A DNA stretch of 64,000 nucleotides from CBCPMX01 sp965120355 (GCA_965120355.1 CBCPMX010000099.1:6034-70033), one strand, 5' to 3'; shown: positions 51,565-60,978, counted from the first letter of the stretch. Translations and numbers: made by a program. The notes: a model not told the origin generated them from the letters alone.

Positions 51565-51718
51565 TTTTCGACAAATTTCGCAGCAAAATCGAGAGAAAAT
51601 CCAACTTTCTTTCCATAAAACCAATGGAGTTCCTGTAATTTGGATGAAATATACAAATCGTGTTGTCTAATTTTGTCGAATATACATACTTGCGATGTCG
51701 AAAAATAGGGTGTACACT
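51565..51718 (+). promoter_or_regulatory. Regulatory region with three Spo0A-type boxes
   Basis: TTTTCGACAAA at 51565-51575 is the exact reverse of the Spo0A box TTTGTCGAAAA. TTTGTCGAATA lies at 51672-51682 and GATGTCGAAAA at 51694-51704. The third sits between a possible -35 (TTGCGA 51690-51695) and -10 (TACACT 51713-51718), and the second just upstream of that -35. The gap from 51435 to 51776 contains no gene. Confidence 0.75.
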
Positions 51719-51776
51719 GGAACGCGCTTACATTGAAAAACAATGTAGGGAAGTAAAAATAAGGAGGAAAAGCGAA

Positions 51777-52046
51777 ATGAATAAATTCCTGTTTGCAACG
51801 AAAGAACTTTCTAATCCAGCTGATGGACGGCTGGAATATTACTTGCTCAGCGAACCGATGGAGGCGATGGCAGCGGACAACTACGGCATCGAGGTAGTGC
51901 TGTTGCGGAACGGTGAGGAGGACCGGTGTCAGTGCCGGAATATTACGCCTGTGGGATCTCGGATCCTGGAATTGCTGACGGCGTTGATCCGGAACGCCGT
52001 GATGCCATGCCAGCTGCGGGACGTGGTCTGCGATCTGTTGGCATAA
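51777..52046 (+). CDS. DUF6514 family protein (89 residues)
   Basis: A small protein of unknown function: NPADGRLEYYLLSEPMEAMAADNYGIEVVLLRNGEEDRCQCRNITPVGSRILELLTALIRNAVMPCQLRDVVCDLL. The strand-rich first half and final helix (SRILELLTALIRNAVMPCQL) match a Clostridia family I remember as DUF6514. GGAGG lies upstream of the ATG. The Spo0A boxes ahead of it suggest expression linked to the start of sporulation, an inference. Confidence 0.8.
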   Translation: MNKFLFATKELSNPADGRLEYYLLSEPMEAMAADNYGIEVVLLRNGEEDRCQCRNITPVGSRILELLTALIRNAVMPCQLRDVVCDLLA

Positions 52047-52055
52047 AGCGGTGCG

Positions 52056-52089
52056 CCGCCCCACAGAAGAGGATCTGTGAGGCGGCGCG
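52056..52089 (+). terminator. GC-rich hairpin after the DUF6514 gene
   Basis: GCGCCGCC pairs with GGCGGCGC around a 18-base loop. No T-run follows, so termination is uncertain. Confidence 0.45.
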
Positions 52090-52211
52090 GGAATTCCCTG
52101 AAAATAGACAAACTCCATTTGGAACGGAACTTCTGACACAGGCGGTGTATCCGCGGTATGACATGAAAAAGATTTGCAGACTTTGCAGCGATTCGGTGTC
52201 CACAGGACTGC

Positions 52212-52248
52212 AATGCCGCTGCAATACACCAAGTATTGCAGCGGCATT
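52212..52248. terminator. Perfect 16-bp inverted repeat before the feoAB stop
   Basis: AATGCCGCTGCAATAC (52212-52227) pairs with GTATTGCAGCGGCATT (52233-52248). It lies downstream of both convergent genes. Confidence 0.6.
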
Positions 52249-52304
52249 GGGATTTGTGTGACAAAGGCAAGTTCCTGCCAGCAGTGCCAATACGCAAGCA
52301 GGGC

Positions 52305-54623
52305 TTAGAGGAGCCCAAACAGGATACAGATCGCACGCAGGAAAAAAGCGGCCAACCATGCAATGATACACTGCCCCACAATGACGCCCAGGGCCCATTT
52401 GCCGCCCAGTTCCCGCCGGATGGAAGTCACAGCTGCCACACAGGGCGTGTACAGCAGGCAGAACACCAGCAATCCCGCTGCTGACGCCGGAGACAGGGCC
52501 GCCGTCAACACCTCTACAGAACCATAGAGGATGGAGAGGGTGGACACGACGCTTTCCTTGGCCATAAAGCCTGTGATCAGAGCGGTTGAGATCCGCCAGT
52601 CGCCAAAGCCAAGCGGTTTGAAAATGGGGGCGATCCAACCGGCAACCACAGCCAGAATGCTGTTTTGGGAGTCCGTGACCAGATGCAGTTGTGGGTCAAA
52701 GGTCTGTAGGAACCAGATCACAATCGTGGCCAGGAAAATAACGGTGAAGGCCCGCTGTAAGAAGTCCTTGGACTTTTCCCACAATAGCTGCAGAACGTTT
52801 TTGGCTCCTGGCATCCGATAATTGGGGAGCTCCATGACAAAAGGTGCAGCCTCCCCCTGAAACGCTGTGTGCTTCATCAGCAGCGCCATGGCAATACCTA
52901 TCAGAATGCCCAGGACATACAGGCCAACGATGACCAGCGCGCTGTAGTCCGGGAAGAAGGCCGCTGTGAAAAAGGCATAGATGGGCAGTTTGGCGGAGCA
53001 GCTCATGAAGGGTGTCAGCAGGATCGTCATTTTTCGATCCCGTTCCGACGCCAGTGTCCGCGTGGCCATGACGCCGGGCACCGTGCAGCCAAAGCCCACC
53101 AGCATGGGGACGATGCTCCTGCCGGACAGGCCCAGTTTGCGCAGGGGCCTGTCCAGCACAAAGGCCACTCGTGCCATATAACCACTGTCCTCCAGCAGCG
53201 ATAGGAAAAAGAATAACGTCACAATGATGGGCAAAAAACTGAGAACAGTTCCGACGCCGTTGAAAATGCCGTCGATGACCAGCGATTGGAGAACTGCATT
53301 GACATGGCCTGCTTCCATCAGGGCTGTGACGGCCTGACACAATCCGTCGATGGCCAGCTCCAGCACGCTGGACAACCCAGCGCCGATAACGTGGAAGGTG
53401 AGCCAAAACACTGCTGCCATGATGAGAATGAAGGCTGGGATTGCGGTGAAGCGGCCTGTCAGGATGCGGTCGATTTTGGCGCTGCGGTCGTGGGATTTGC
53501 TATGTTGCGGCTTGACCGTGGAGGCCTGGCAGATCCGTTCAATGAGGTCAAAGCGCGTCTCTGCCATGACAGCGGCCCGATCCATCCCCTGCGCTTCTTC
53601 CATCTGACGGATGGCGCCGTCCAATTTTGCCTGTTGGAGCGGATCCAGATGCAGCTGCTCCAGCACCAGCGGATCCCCCTCTGCCAGCTTGCCGGCGGCA
53701 AAGCGGATGGGGATGCCGGCGGTTTTGGCAGGGGCCTCAATCAGGCGCAGAATTTCAGACAGACAGCGGCAGATCGTGTCGTTGCCTTCGCCATAGCCGC
53801 ACAGTTCCCGCCGCCCGGGCCGCTGGCGGGTTTTTGCGGTGTGGAGTGCGCGGCGGACCAGCTCGTCCACCCCTTCGTTTTTGGCGGCGGAAATGGGAAC
53901 AACCGGTACGCCCAGCAGAGATTCCATCTCCCGGACATCGATGGCGCCCCCGTTGTCCCGCACTTCGTCCATCATGTTCAGCGCCACGACCATGGGCACA
54001 TCCAGCGCCATGAGCTGTATGGTCAGGCCCAGGTTCCGCTCCAGATTGGTGGCATCAACGATGTTGATAATGCCGTCTGGATGCTCGTCCAGGACGAAAC
54101 GTCGGGTAACCAGTTCTTCGCTGGAATAGGGAGACAGGGAATAGATTCCAGGCAAATCGGTGACGATGGCCTCGTTGTGGCCGCGGATGGTACCGTCCTT
54201 ACGCTCTACGGTCACGCCGGGGAAATTGCCTACATGTTGGCTGGCGCCGGTGAGCTGGTTGAATAGAGTGGTCTTGCCGCTGTTCTGATTGCCCACCAGA
54301 GCAAAGGACAGGGGCGCATCGTCCGGAAGTGGGTCGCCTGACGGCGCAATGGGGCAGCGTTGAAGGGGGCGGAGATCGGAACGGCTGCCGCTGGCCGGGG
54401 AGCCGGGGCGAATTAGAATTCTTTCAGCCTCTTCCCGGCGGAGGGTCAGTTCATAGCTGTGGATACGGACCTCAATGGGGTCGCCCATGGGCGCGGCTTT
54501 GACCATGGTTACTGCCGCATTGGGAATCAGACCCATGTCCAGAAAGTGCTGCCGCAGCGCCCCTTCTCCGCCCACAGAACGGATGATGGCCGTCTTGCCA
54601 ATGGGCAGTTCATTCAATGTCAC
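52305..54623 (-). CDS. feoB: FeoA-FeoB fusion, ferrous iron transporter
   Basis: A 772-residue fusion for Fe2+ uptake. Residues 1-71 are a FeoA domain (LNELPIGKTAIIRSVGGEGALRQHFLDMGLIPNAAV). The FeoB G domain follows at about 105-270: GNQNSGKTTLFNQLTG (G1, 111-126), VERKDG, DLPGIYSLSPYS (G3), ALNMMDEV (G4). The C-terminal part has the two gate segments and about ten membrane helices (MLVGFGCTVPGVMATRTL, CSAKLPIYAFF). The GTG at 54623 follows GAGGCGAT. A short FeoC is not visible nearby. Confidence 0.92.
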   Translation of the reverse strand: MTLNELPIGKTAIIRSVGGEGALRQHFLDMGLIPNAAVTMVKAAPMGDPIEVRIHSYELTLRREEAERILIRPGSPASGSRSDLRPLQRCPIAPSGDPLPDDAPLSFALVGNQNSGKTTLFNQLTGASQHVGNFPGVTVERKDGTIRGHNEAIVTDLPGIYSLSPYSSEELVTRRFVLDEHPDGIINIVDATNLERNLGLTIQLMALDVPMVVALNMMDEVRDNGGAIDVREMESLLGVPVVPISAAKNEGVDELVRRALHTAKTRQRPGRRELCGYGEGNDTICRCLSEILRLIEAPAKTAGIPIRFAAGKLAEGDPLVLEQLHLDPLQQAKLDGAIRQMEEAQGMDRAAVMAETRFDLIERICQASTVKPQHSKSHDRSAKIDRILTGRFTAIPAFILIMAAVFWLTFHVIGAGLSSVLELAIDGLCQAVTALMEAGHVNAVLQSLVIDGIFNGVGTVLSFLPIIVTLFFFLSLLEDSGYMARVAFVLDRPLRKLGLSGRSIVPMLVGFGCTVPGVMATRTLASERDRKMTILLTPFMSCSAKLPIYAFFTAAFFPDYSALVIVGLYVLGILIGIAMALLMKHTAFQGEAAPFVMELPNYRMPGAKNVLQLLWEKSKDFLQRAFTVIFLATIVIWFLQTFDPQLHLVTDSQNSILAVVAGWIAPIFKPLGFGDWRISTALITGFMAKESVVSTLSILYGSVEVLTAALSPASAAGLLVFCLLYTPCVAAVTSIRRELGGKWALGVIVGQCIIAWLAAFFLRAICILFGLL

Positions 54624-54762
54624 AGGGAATCGCCTCTTGCAATCTGAAATATGATATGGTATAAACGGTATGTTATGAATTGGAAATATATTCCGGAACC
54701 GCGGGATGCGGCAGACGGAAGTGGAACGGCATATGCGCCGCACCGGCGCGGGAGAAACAGCC

Positions 54763-55174
54763 ATGCGGGACAATGGAATGCCGGTTTTGCTGGAAACGAC
54801 GCAGCCCATCCAGGCTGAGCAACTTTGCAGTACGTTGGGGCTGCAGTTTCTGGAGTTGAATATGAACCTGCCGGAATACCAGGCGGGCCGCATTGACGTG
54901 CCATATTTTCGATCCCTTGCGGAGCGGTATGGCATTTATTGCACGCTCCATCTGGATGAAATTTGGATATCAGTGATTTTAACCCACATGCTGCCGCAGC
55001 CTATCGTCAAACAGTCCGCGAGGGCTGGACTTGTCCAACTGCCTCGCTCTGGCAGAAGCACACCGCTGCCGCATTGTGTCGGAGACCAAAACGGTAGCGG
55101 GGCTGCGGCAATCCGTCCGATGGCTCCGGGACGCCATCCCGGAAGACTGCACAGGCCGCCCTGTCGGCAAATAA
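54763..55174 (+). pseudogene. Decayed TIM-barrel sugar phosphate isomerase/epimerase gene
   Basis: The first 65 codons read well as the N-terminus of an AP-endonuclease-2/xylose-isomerase-like protein (LGLQFLELNMNLPEYQAGRID, RYGIYCTLHLDE). Near 54960 one base is lost, and the homology continues in another frame as NLDISDFNPHAAAAYRQTVRE. From 55022 a third frame gives GLDLSNCLALAEAHRCRIVS and SETKTVAGLRQSVRWL, a C-terminus, to the stop at 55174. The barrel middle is missing. Clearly not functional. Confidence 0.72.
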
Positions 55175-55185
55175 CCGGCAGGGCG
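55158..55185 (-). terminator. Inverted repeat after proA
   Basis: CGCCCTGCCGG pairs with the CCGACAGGGCG arm just past the proA stop; no clear T-run. Confidence 0.4.
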
Positions 55186-55191
55186 CACCGT

Positions 55192-56448
55192 TTATCGAAT
55201 CTGCCCGTTGCCGCGCACAATGTATTTATAGGTACACAGCTCCCGCAATCCCATGGGGCCTCTGGCATGGAGCTTCTGGGTGGAGATCCCCATTTCACAG
55301 CCCAGACCGAATTCTCCGCCGTCAGTGAAGCGGGTAGAGGCGTTCCAATAGACGGCTGCGCTGTCCACGGTGCGGATGAAGGTTTCTGCCGCCGCGGCGT
55401 CGCCGGTGACGATGCAGTCGCTGTGGCCGGTGGAGTGGGCGGCAATGTGCGCCACAGCCGCTTCCAGATGATCTACCACCCGGACGGCCAGAATGTAATC
55501 CAGAAATTCTGTGTCGAAATCTTCCGGCCCGGCAGGCGTGCCGTCAATGACGGCGGCGGCTTGCGGGTCCAGCCGCAGTTCTACGGGCTGCAGGCCCGCC
55601 GCCTGCCTGCCGTCCACCAGCAGTGCTTTGAGCCGTGGAAGAAACGTTCCGGCGATTTCCCGGTGCACCAGGCAGACCTCCTCGGCATTGCAGACGGAGG
55701 GACGGCTGGTTTTCGCGTTTTCAATGATGCGCAGGGCCATGTCCAGGTCTGCTGCCTGATCCACATAGACGTGGCAGATGCCGGTGCCGGTCTGGATGCA
55801 ATTGACCGTCGCGTTCTCCACGCAGGCCCGGATCAGACCGGCGCCGCCCCGGGGTATCAGCAGATCCACCAGACCGTTTGCGGTCATCAGCTCTGTGGCG
55901 CTGCGGCGGGAGGTGTCAGTGACCAGGCAAACGGCGTCCGCCGGCAGGCCGGCATCCGTCAGGCCCTGCCGCAAGGCGGCCACAATGGCCGCGGCACTGC
56001 GGTTGGCCTCTTTTCCGCCCCGGAGTACGCAGACGTTGCCGCTTTTCAGTGCCAGCGCCGCCGCGTCTGAGGTGACATTGGGGCGGCTCTCATAGATGAT
56101 CGCCACCACGCCCATGGGTACGGCAGTCTTTTCGATGACCAGACCGTTGGGCCGCTCTACCCGTTCCAGCACCTGACCGACCGGGTCCGGCAACGCCGCC
56201 ACTTGGCGGATGCCCTCGGCCATGTCGTGGATCCGGGCTTCGGACAGGGCCAACCGGTCCAGCATGACCGGAGAAATGACGTCTCTGGCGGCATCCAGAT
56301 CCTGTTTGTTGGCGGCCAGAATGGCAGGCATGGCCGACTCCAGCCGGCTGGCCATGGCCAGCAGCGCTACATTTTTCTGATGTGTGCCGGCAGTGCCGAC
56401 TGCCGTTTTGGCGATCCCTGCCGCCTGTAAAAGTTCCTGTGTCGTCAT
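55192..56448 (-). CDS. proA: Glutamate-5-semialdehyde dehydrogenase (gamma-glutamyl phosphate reductase)
   Basis: Second enzyme of proline synthesis, reducing glutamyl 5-phosphate with NADPH. The 418-residue chain has [37 protein letters not shown] near residues 105-141, GGAGLIR, and the catalytic Cys region [13 protein letters not shown] near residue 250. Length is typical. Its start overlaps the proB stop (ATGA), so kinase and reductase are coupled. Confidence 0.95.
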   Translation of the reverse strand: MTTQELLQAAGIAKTAVGTAGTHQKNVALLAMASRLESAMPAILAANKQDLDAARDVISPVMLDRLALSEARIHDMAEGIRQVAALPDPVGQVLERVERPNGLVIEKTAVPMGVVAIIYESRPNVTSDAAALALKSGNVCVLRGGKEANRSAAAIVAALRQGLTDAGLPADAVCLVTDTSRRSATELMTANGLVDLLIPRGGAGLIRACVENATVNCIQTGTGICHVYVDQAADLDMALRIIENAKTSRPSVCNAEEVCLVHREIAGTFLPRLKALLVDGRQAAGLQPVELRLDPQAAAVIDGTPAGPEDFDTEFLDYILAVRVVDHLEAAVAHIAAHSTGHSDCIVTGDAAAAETFIRTVDSAAVYWNASTRFTDGGEFGLGCEMGISTQKLHARGPMGLRELCTYKYIVRGNGQIR

Positions 56449-57260
56449 GGCGTTTCCTCCTGAAGAGATGGATTGACCCGGCTCCGTGGCGCCCGGAAGC
56501 GGGTGCCGATGGGTTCGCCTTCGGCGATACCATACAAATCCATGGGACGGGTCCCGTTGGCGATGATCATGTCGCAGCCTGCGTCCATGCAGATCTGTGC
56601 GGCTTTCAGCTTGGTGATCATGCCGCCGGTGCCCAGGGCGGAGCCTTTGCCGCCGGCCAGAGCCAGAATTTCCGGCGTGATAGTCTCAACCGTGGGGATT
56701 AGGCGGGCGTCTGGATCGGAGCGGGGATCGGCGGTGTATAAGCCGTTGATGTCGCTGAGCAGAATCAGGAGATCTGCCTCCACCAGCTGCGCCACAATGG
56801 CGGACAGCGTGTCATTCTCACCGATGGTAGTGGCTACGCCAATTTCTTCGGTAGACACTGCATCATTTTCGTTGATAATGGGCAGAACTCGCAGGGACAG
56901 CAGCCGCGTCAGCGTGTTCTGGACATTGGCGGAACGTTGCGTATCCAGAATGTCGTCCGCTGACAGCAGAACCTGGGCCACTACGTGGTGGAACTCGGAA
57001 AACAGCTTGTCATAGACGTACATGAGTTCACACTGGCCTACGGCGGCAGCTGCCTGTTTGGTGGGCATATCCTCGGGCCGCTGCGACAGCCCCAGCTTGC
57101 CGCAGCCCATGCCAATGGCCCCGGAGGACACCAGAAGCAGCTGATGTCCAGCGTTTTTCAAGTCGCTGAGGACTTTGCAAAGCTGCTCTACTCGCCGGAT
57201 ATTCAGCTGCCCGGTGGCGTGGGCCAGGGTAGAGGTCCCGATTTTAATCACAATGCGCAT
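56445..57260 (-). CDS. proB: Glutamate 5-kinase, short form without PUA domain
   Basis: First enzyme of proline synthesis. The 271-residue amino-acid-kinase domain shows [78 protein letters not shown] and [19 protein letters not shown]. The PUA domain of the longer enzymes (about 360 residues) is absent, as in several Clostridia. GGAGG lies before the ATG at 57260. Confidence 0.95.
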   Translation of the reverse strand: MRIVIKIGTSTLAHATGQLNIRRVEQLCKVLSDLKNAGHQLLLVSSGAIGMGCGKLGLSQRPEDMPTKQAAAAVGQCELMYVYDKLFSEFHHVVAQVLLSADDILDTQRSANVQNTLTRLLSLRVLPIINENDAVSTEEIGVATTIGENDTLSAIVAQLVEADLLILLSDINGLYTADPRSDPDARLIPTVETITPEILALAGGKGSALGTGGMITKLKAAQICMDAGCDMIIANGTRPMDLYGIAEGEPIGTRFRAPRSRVNPSLQEETP

Positions 57261-57308
57261 AGCTTCCTCCAACCGGCGGATGCCGGCTCTTTTTCTCTTT
57301 TTCATCAG

Positions 57309-57360
57309 AAAATCACTGAATGGATCAGTGTTTCATAAGGTAGTAAAATAAAGTGATTTT
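57309..57360 (-). promoter_or_regulatory. Alternative hairpins in the proBA leader
   Basis: On the minus strand AAAATCACT (57360-57352) can pair with AGTGATTTT (57317-57309), while CACTGA (57330-57325) can pair with TCAGTG (57319-57314), which is followed by ATTTT. The two pairings exclude each other, so an attenuator is possible. Confidence 0.4.
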
Positions 57361-57389
57361 ATTATAGTAGTCAGATAGGAGAATGTCAA
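57361..57389 (-). promoter_or_regulatory. Consensus promoter of proBA
   Basis: On the minus strand TTGACA (57389-57384) and TATAAT (57366-57361), 17-base spacer. Confidence 0.9.
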
Positions 57390-57492
57390 TGCAGGATATG
57401 CGCTGGGGTGGGGTTCTGTGAGGGGTTCCCGGAGCCGGACAGGAGGAAGCGGCTGGCGTTGGAACAGAGGGAAAAAGCGCTCAGAACGCATT

Positions 57493-57522
57493 TGCGCCGC
57501 AGAACCCAGGTTCTGCGGCGCA
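57493..57522. terminator. Hairpin after the CNNM transporter gene
   Basis: TGCGCCGCAGAACC pairs perfectly with GGTTCTGCGGCGCA; weak T content on both sides. Confidence 0.6.
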
Positions 57523-57550
57523 TTGATTTTAAAAGTATAAGCGGCCTGAA

Positions 57551-58816
57551 TTATTTTTCGGACGCCGGCTCTTCTTCCGGCGCCTGTATGGTTACCCGAA
57601 TTTCAAGCACACGCTGAAAATCGGTGGACGTAACGGTGATAGACAAGTTCTGATACGTAAAGCTGTCACCCTCATTGGGGACCTTGCCCATCTGCTCCAT
57701 TACCCAGCCGCTGACGGAAGCGGAATCGGTCTCTGAATCTTCCGGCAGGCCAAAAAATTCGAAAAATTCATCCAGATCGGTGCTGCACAGCACTTTGTAT
57801 GTATGTTCATCCAGCTGTGTAAACTCTTCCACCACTTCATCATGCTCGTCCCAGATCTCGCCCACCAATTCCTCCAGGATGTCTTCCATGGTGATGATGC
57901 CTAAAGTGCCGCCATATTCGTCAGAGACCACGGCAATATGGGATTTGGTCTTCTGCAGCATCCGCAGAAGATCGTCGATTTTGGTGCTTGGCGGAACGAA
58001 CAGCGGTGTGGTCATAATCGCTTCCAGGGGTTTTTCGGTAATATGCGGACCTTCAAAGAAGTCCTTCATGTGGATAAAGCCCACAATACGGTCGATGGTG
58101 CCGTCGTAGACGGGAAGCCGGGAATATCCGCTTTGGGTGAAAGCGTTGGCAATTTCCTCTTTGGTGGCGTCCAGAGGGATGCCCTCTACATCGACGCGGG
58201 GTGTCAAAATGTCCACTGCCTCCATGTCGTTAAACTCAATGGCACTGCGCAGCAATTCACTCTCCATCTCGTCAATGCCGCCCTCCTGCTCGACCTCTTC
58301 CACCAGGGTCAGCAGCTCTTCGTGGCTGGGGGTCCGGTCGTCGCTGACTTTGATGACTTTGGACAGCAGCGATTTCCAGGCGGAAAAGAGGAAATTAACA
58401 GGGGTCAGAATGACGATGAGCACTCGGAGAATGGGCGCGGAAAACATGGCAAACTTTTCCGGCGTCTCTTTGGCCATGCTCTTTGGGGAGATTTCACCGA
58501 AAATCAGCACGACAACAGTAATGACCACGGTAGAAACTGTGGCGCCGATGTCGCCCAGGATCCGGGTGAACAGGACAGTGCCAATAGAAGCGGCAGAGAT
58601 ATTGACAATATTATTGCCTACCAGAATGGTAGACAGCAGCTGGTCATACCGGTCAGATAGCTGCAATACTAATGCGGCGCGGTGGTTGCCTTGCTCGGCC
58701 ATGGCCTTGATTCGTGTGCGGTTCAGAGAGGAGAAGGCAGTCTCCGTTGCCGAAAAATAGGCGGACAGGATGACCAGCAGAACGATCATAAGAATGGATG
58801 GTATGTGATTTGACAT
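57551..58816 (-). CDS. CNNM/CorC-family transporter (hemolysin-related, CBS domains)
   Basis: A 421-residue membrane protein of the CNNM/YfjD/HlyC type, which in homologues exports Mg2+ or Co2+. The DUF21 membrane domain spans about 1-180 with SAYFSATETAFSSLNRTRIKAMAEQG and GEISPKSMAKETPEKFA. A CBS pair follows (about 205-330: MEAVDILTPRVDVEGI; SHIAVVSDEYGGTLGIITMEDILEELVGEIWDEHDE), then a CorC/HlyC domain. AGGAGGG lies 13 bases before the ATG, rather far, so the start could be mis-set by a few codons. Confidence 0.9.
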   Translation of the reverse strand: MSNHIPSILMIVLLVILSAYFSATETAFSSLNRTRIKAMAEQGNHRAALVLQLSDRYDQLLSTILVGNNIVNISAASIGTVLFTRILGDIGATVSTVVITVVVLIFGEISPKSMAKETPEKFAMFSAPILRVLIVILTPVNFLFSAWKSLLSKVIKVSDDRTPSHEELLTLVEEVEQEGGIDEMESELLRSAIEFNDMEAVDILTPRVDVEGIPLDATKEEIANAFTQSGYSRLPVYDGTIDRIVGFIHMKDFFEGPHITEKPLEAIMTTPLFVPPSTKIDDLLRMLQKTKSHIAVVSDEYGGTLGIITMEDILEELVGEIWDEHDEVVEEFTQLDEHTYKVLCSTDLDEFFEFFGLPEDSETDSASVSGWVMEQMGKVPNEGDSFTYQNLSITVTSTDFQRVLEIRVTIQAPEEEPASEK

Positions 58817-59381
58817 AGAACTTTAGATTCCCTCCTAAAAAATAGAAAAAACGGCGCACACCAATTCAGCATCGCAGCTGAAACAGCGGCGATAGCCAAA
58901 CAGGCAAAACAGCTTGGAGCTGCACGGCAGGCGGCCAAACATATCCTGCCCCAGGCGGGGCCGGAATAGAGGGAAAAAACAGTTCACTGCGCACACGAGT
59001 GCGGCTGAGATTGATGCCGGGCGATGCCGGCACAGGGGGGACAATGCAGACGGCTATCCGGGCCGATCGGGGGATGCTGGATTGCATAACCCGTCGCGGG
59101 GGTTCGTCCATGTCGGGATTCAACTCCTTTGTACTGCGGCCGAAGGATTTGGATGCTTGTATCGTTTTGCGAAAAAAGAAAAAAGAACGACAAATTCCAT
59201 TACGCCGCTGCAATGATTATAACATGTTCCCTATGGGAATGCAAGAGGATGCAATTTATAAGCGTGGAATGTGGGAGCGTTTGGACGGAAACGGCTGGAA
59301 AAAGTCAGGGCACAGCCTGCCGCACCGGGACATTCAAATTATAACATGGGATTCAATATTTGATATTTCGTATCCAAACTA
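58817..59381. other. Long gap without a supported gene
   Basis: Between the transporter and the NTF2-like operon. The second half (from about 59150) is rich in A+T. TTATAACATG occurs twice as a direct repeat (59217-59226 and 59339-59348). Open frames here have no ribosome binding sites or recognisable domains. Confidence 0.6.
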
Positions 59382-59410
59382 TTGTGAGCCGGACTGGAAT
59401 ATGTTAAAAT
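59382..59410 (+). promoter_or_regulatory. Likely promoter of the NTF2-like operon
   Basis: TTGTGA (59382-59387) and TAAAAT (59405-59410), 17-base spacer, 35 bases before the first gene. Confidence 0.65.
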
Positions 59411-59444
59411 GCAGGTACTATTTGCAGCAGAAAGGAGCAATGAC

Positions 59445-60170
59445 ATGGCGAACTTTACCGCACAAGAGCTTCTGTGCCGTCTGGAGTGGCGGCGGGAGCT
59501 GCGCAACATCATGGGCCGGATCTCCCATGACTATGCGGTCAAGCAGGAGGGCGAAGTCTATGACCGGTATTTCAGCCGCCGGGAAGATGTGTGCCTGGGC
59601 CTGAACAACGGCTGGTATCAGGGAGCGGAGGCCGTTCGGGGCTACTACGCAGCGCTGAAGGAGGAAATCAGGTTGTCCTCCCGGCTGATCCAGCAGATGT
59701 TCCCGGCAGAGCTGGGAGATAAGAGCGAGGAAGAAGTGTTTGGTGTCGGCATGATGACCTATCTGCCCTTTGAGTCCCAGGTGATTGAAATCGCCGATGA
59801 CGGCCAGACGGCCAAGGGCATTTGGAATATCCGTGGCTCCGAGTCCAAGCTGGAGGGTTGTGGACCCGTGGCCTACTGGACGTTTGGCTGGGCCGCTGTG
59901 GACTTCCTCATGGAGGACGGTCAGTGGAAGATCTGGCACATGCAGCTGCTGTATAACATCTACTGCCAGTGCGGCGTGGGATTCTGTGAAGAGCCGAAGG
60001 TGTTTGAACCTGTGGCCGGGTTTGCGCCCATGGAGGATTTCCGGCTGCCGGAACCCAATGTGCCGGCGGTGCTGATGCAGACTTTCCGGGCAGACCGGCC
60101 CAAAACGCAGTCTCCGCCCTGCCCGGTGCCCTATGCCACCTTTGGCGAGACCTTCAGCTACGGAATTTGA
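59445..60170 (+). CDS. NTF2/SnoaL-like protein 1
   Basis: A 241-residue protein with a nuclear-transport-factor-2-like cone fold. The pattern is an N-terminal helix pair (ELRNIMGRISHDYAVKQEGEVYDRYFSRREDVCLGL), a YQGAEAVRGYYAALKEE helix, then beta strands (GIWNIRGSESKLEG, AYWTFGWAAVDFLMEDGQWKIWHMQLL). NTF2-like folds serve as dehydratases, isomerases or binding domains; no catalytic residue can be assigned. GGAG precedes the ATG. First of three related genes with 14-base gaps. Confidence 0.8.
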   Translation: MANFTAQELLCRLEWRRELRNIMGRISHDYAVKQEGEVYDRYFSRREDVCLGLNNGWYQGAEAVRGYYAALKEEIRLSSRLIQQMFPAELGDKSEEEVFGVGMMTYLPFESQVIEIADDGQTAKGIWNIRGSESKLEGCGPVAYWTFGWAAVDFLMEDGQWKIWHMQLLYNIYCQCGVGFCEEPKVFEPVAGFAPMEDFRLPEPNVPAVLMQTFRADRPKTQSPPCPVPYATFGETFSYGI

Positions 60171-60184
60171 GGGGAGGCGAAAGT

Positions 60185-60964
60185 ATGGAAACCTTTAAGG
60201 AATACAAGCGGGAATTCACAGACGAAGAGATGGTGTTCCACGCCTGGGACAAGGAAGTCATCCAGGACATGATTGGCCGGTTTGTCCTGTATTGGGGCAA
60301 CGGCGAGACCCGCCGGGCCATTGACGAGTTGTGGGTCAAGGAACCCGCGCACACCAAAGACGCTTCCTTTGCCACGAACATCGGCTTTTTTGTGGGCATT
60401 GACGAAGTGCGCCGCCATCTGGTGGACGAATACGAGGCCAGAGAGCAGGCAACGCTGGAGGAGTTTCAGAAAGCCCGGCCTGAGGCGGGGTATACCCAGG
60501 CGGATCTGGGCATGGGCATGACGCGGATGCACTCGTGCACCACGCCGCTGCTCTACATCTCCGTAGACGATCAAACTGCCCGGTATTTGTGTTATGACCT
60601 GGGCATGAGCGGGAAGGGCCATCCCGACGGCTCTGGCGACTGCTTCACGGAATACGCCATTTTGCTGATCGAGCTGGTGCGGGAAAACGGCCAGTGGAAG
60701 ATTTGGCATTTGGTTCAGCAGCATGACTTTTCGATTGAGAGCGGCAAGAATTACAATGACGTGCCCACGGTGATTACGGATCCCAACGATCCCAGCACGA
60801 AGGACTTCGGTGAACCCACCATTCGCAAAGAGGTCTACGACAATCAGTACGGCTGGGAATATCTGTTCTACGACATGCCCAAGCCCTTCAAGTTCTATGA
60901 CGAAGACGAGGGCTATGGTCCCAACGGCAAGGTCGGCAAGAAGTTTTACGAGCGCATCTGGTAA
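60185..60964 (+). CDS. NTF2/SnoaL-like protein 2
   Basis: A 259-residue relative of the preceding protein. It shows the same order of elements: DKEVIQDMIGRFVLYWGNGETRRAIDELWV, IGFFVGIDEVRRHLVDEYEAREQATLEEF, then strands with LLYISVDDQTARYLCYDLGMSGK and EYAILLIELVRENGQWKIWHLVQQHDF. The shared ENGQWKIWH/EDGQWKIWH strand links it to protein 1. The C-terminal 60 residues (from about 195) are rich in aromatic and acidic residues. GGGGAGG precedes the ATG. Confidence 0.8.
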   Translation: METFKEYKREFTDEEMVFHAWDKEVIQDMIGRFVLYWGNGETRRAIDELWVKEPAHTKDASFATNIGFFVGIDEVRRHLVDEYEAREQATLEEFQKARPEAGYTQADLGMGMTRMHSCTTPLLYISVDDQTARYLCYDLGMSGKGHPDGSGDCFTEYAILLIELVRENGQWKIWHLVQQHDFSIESGKNYNDVPTVITDPNDPSTKDFGEPTIRKEVYDNQYGWEYLFYDMPKPFKFYDEDEGYGPNGKVGKKFYERIW

Positions 60965-60978
60965 GGGGAGGCATTGTT

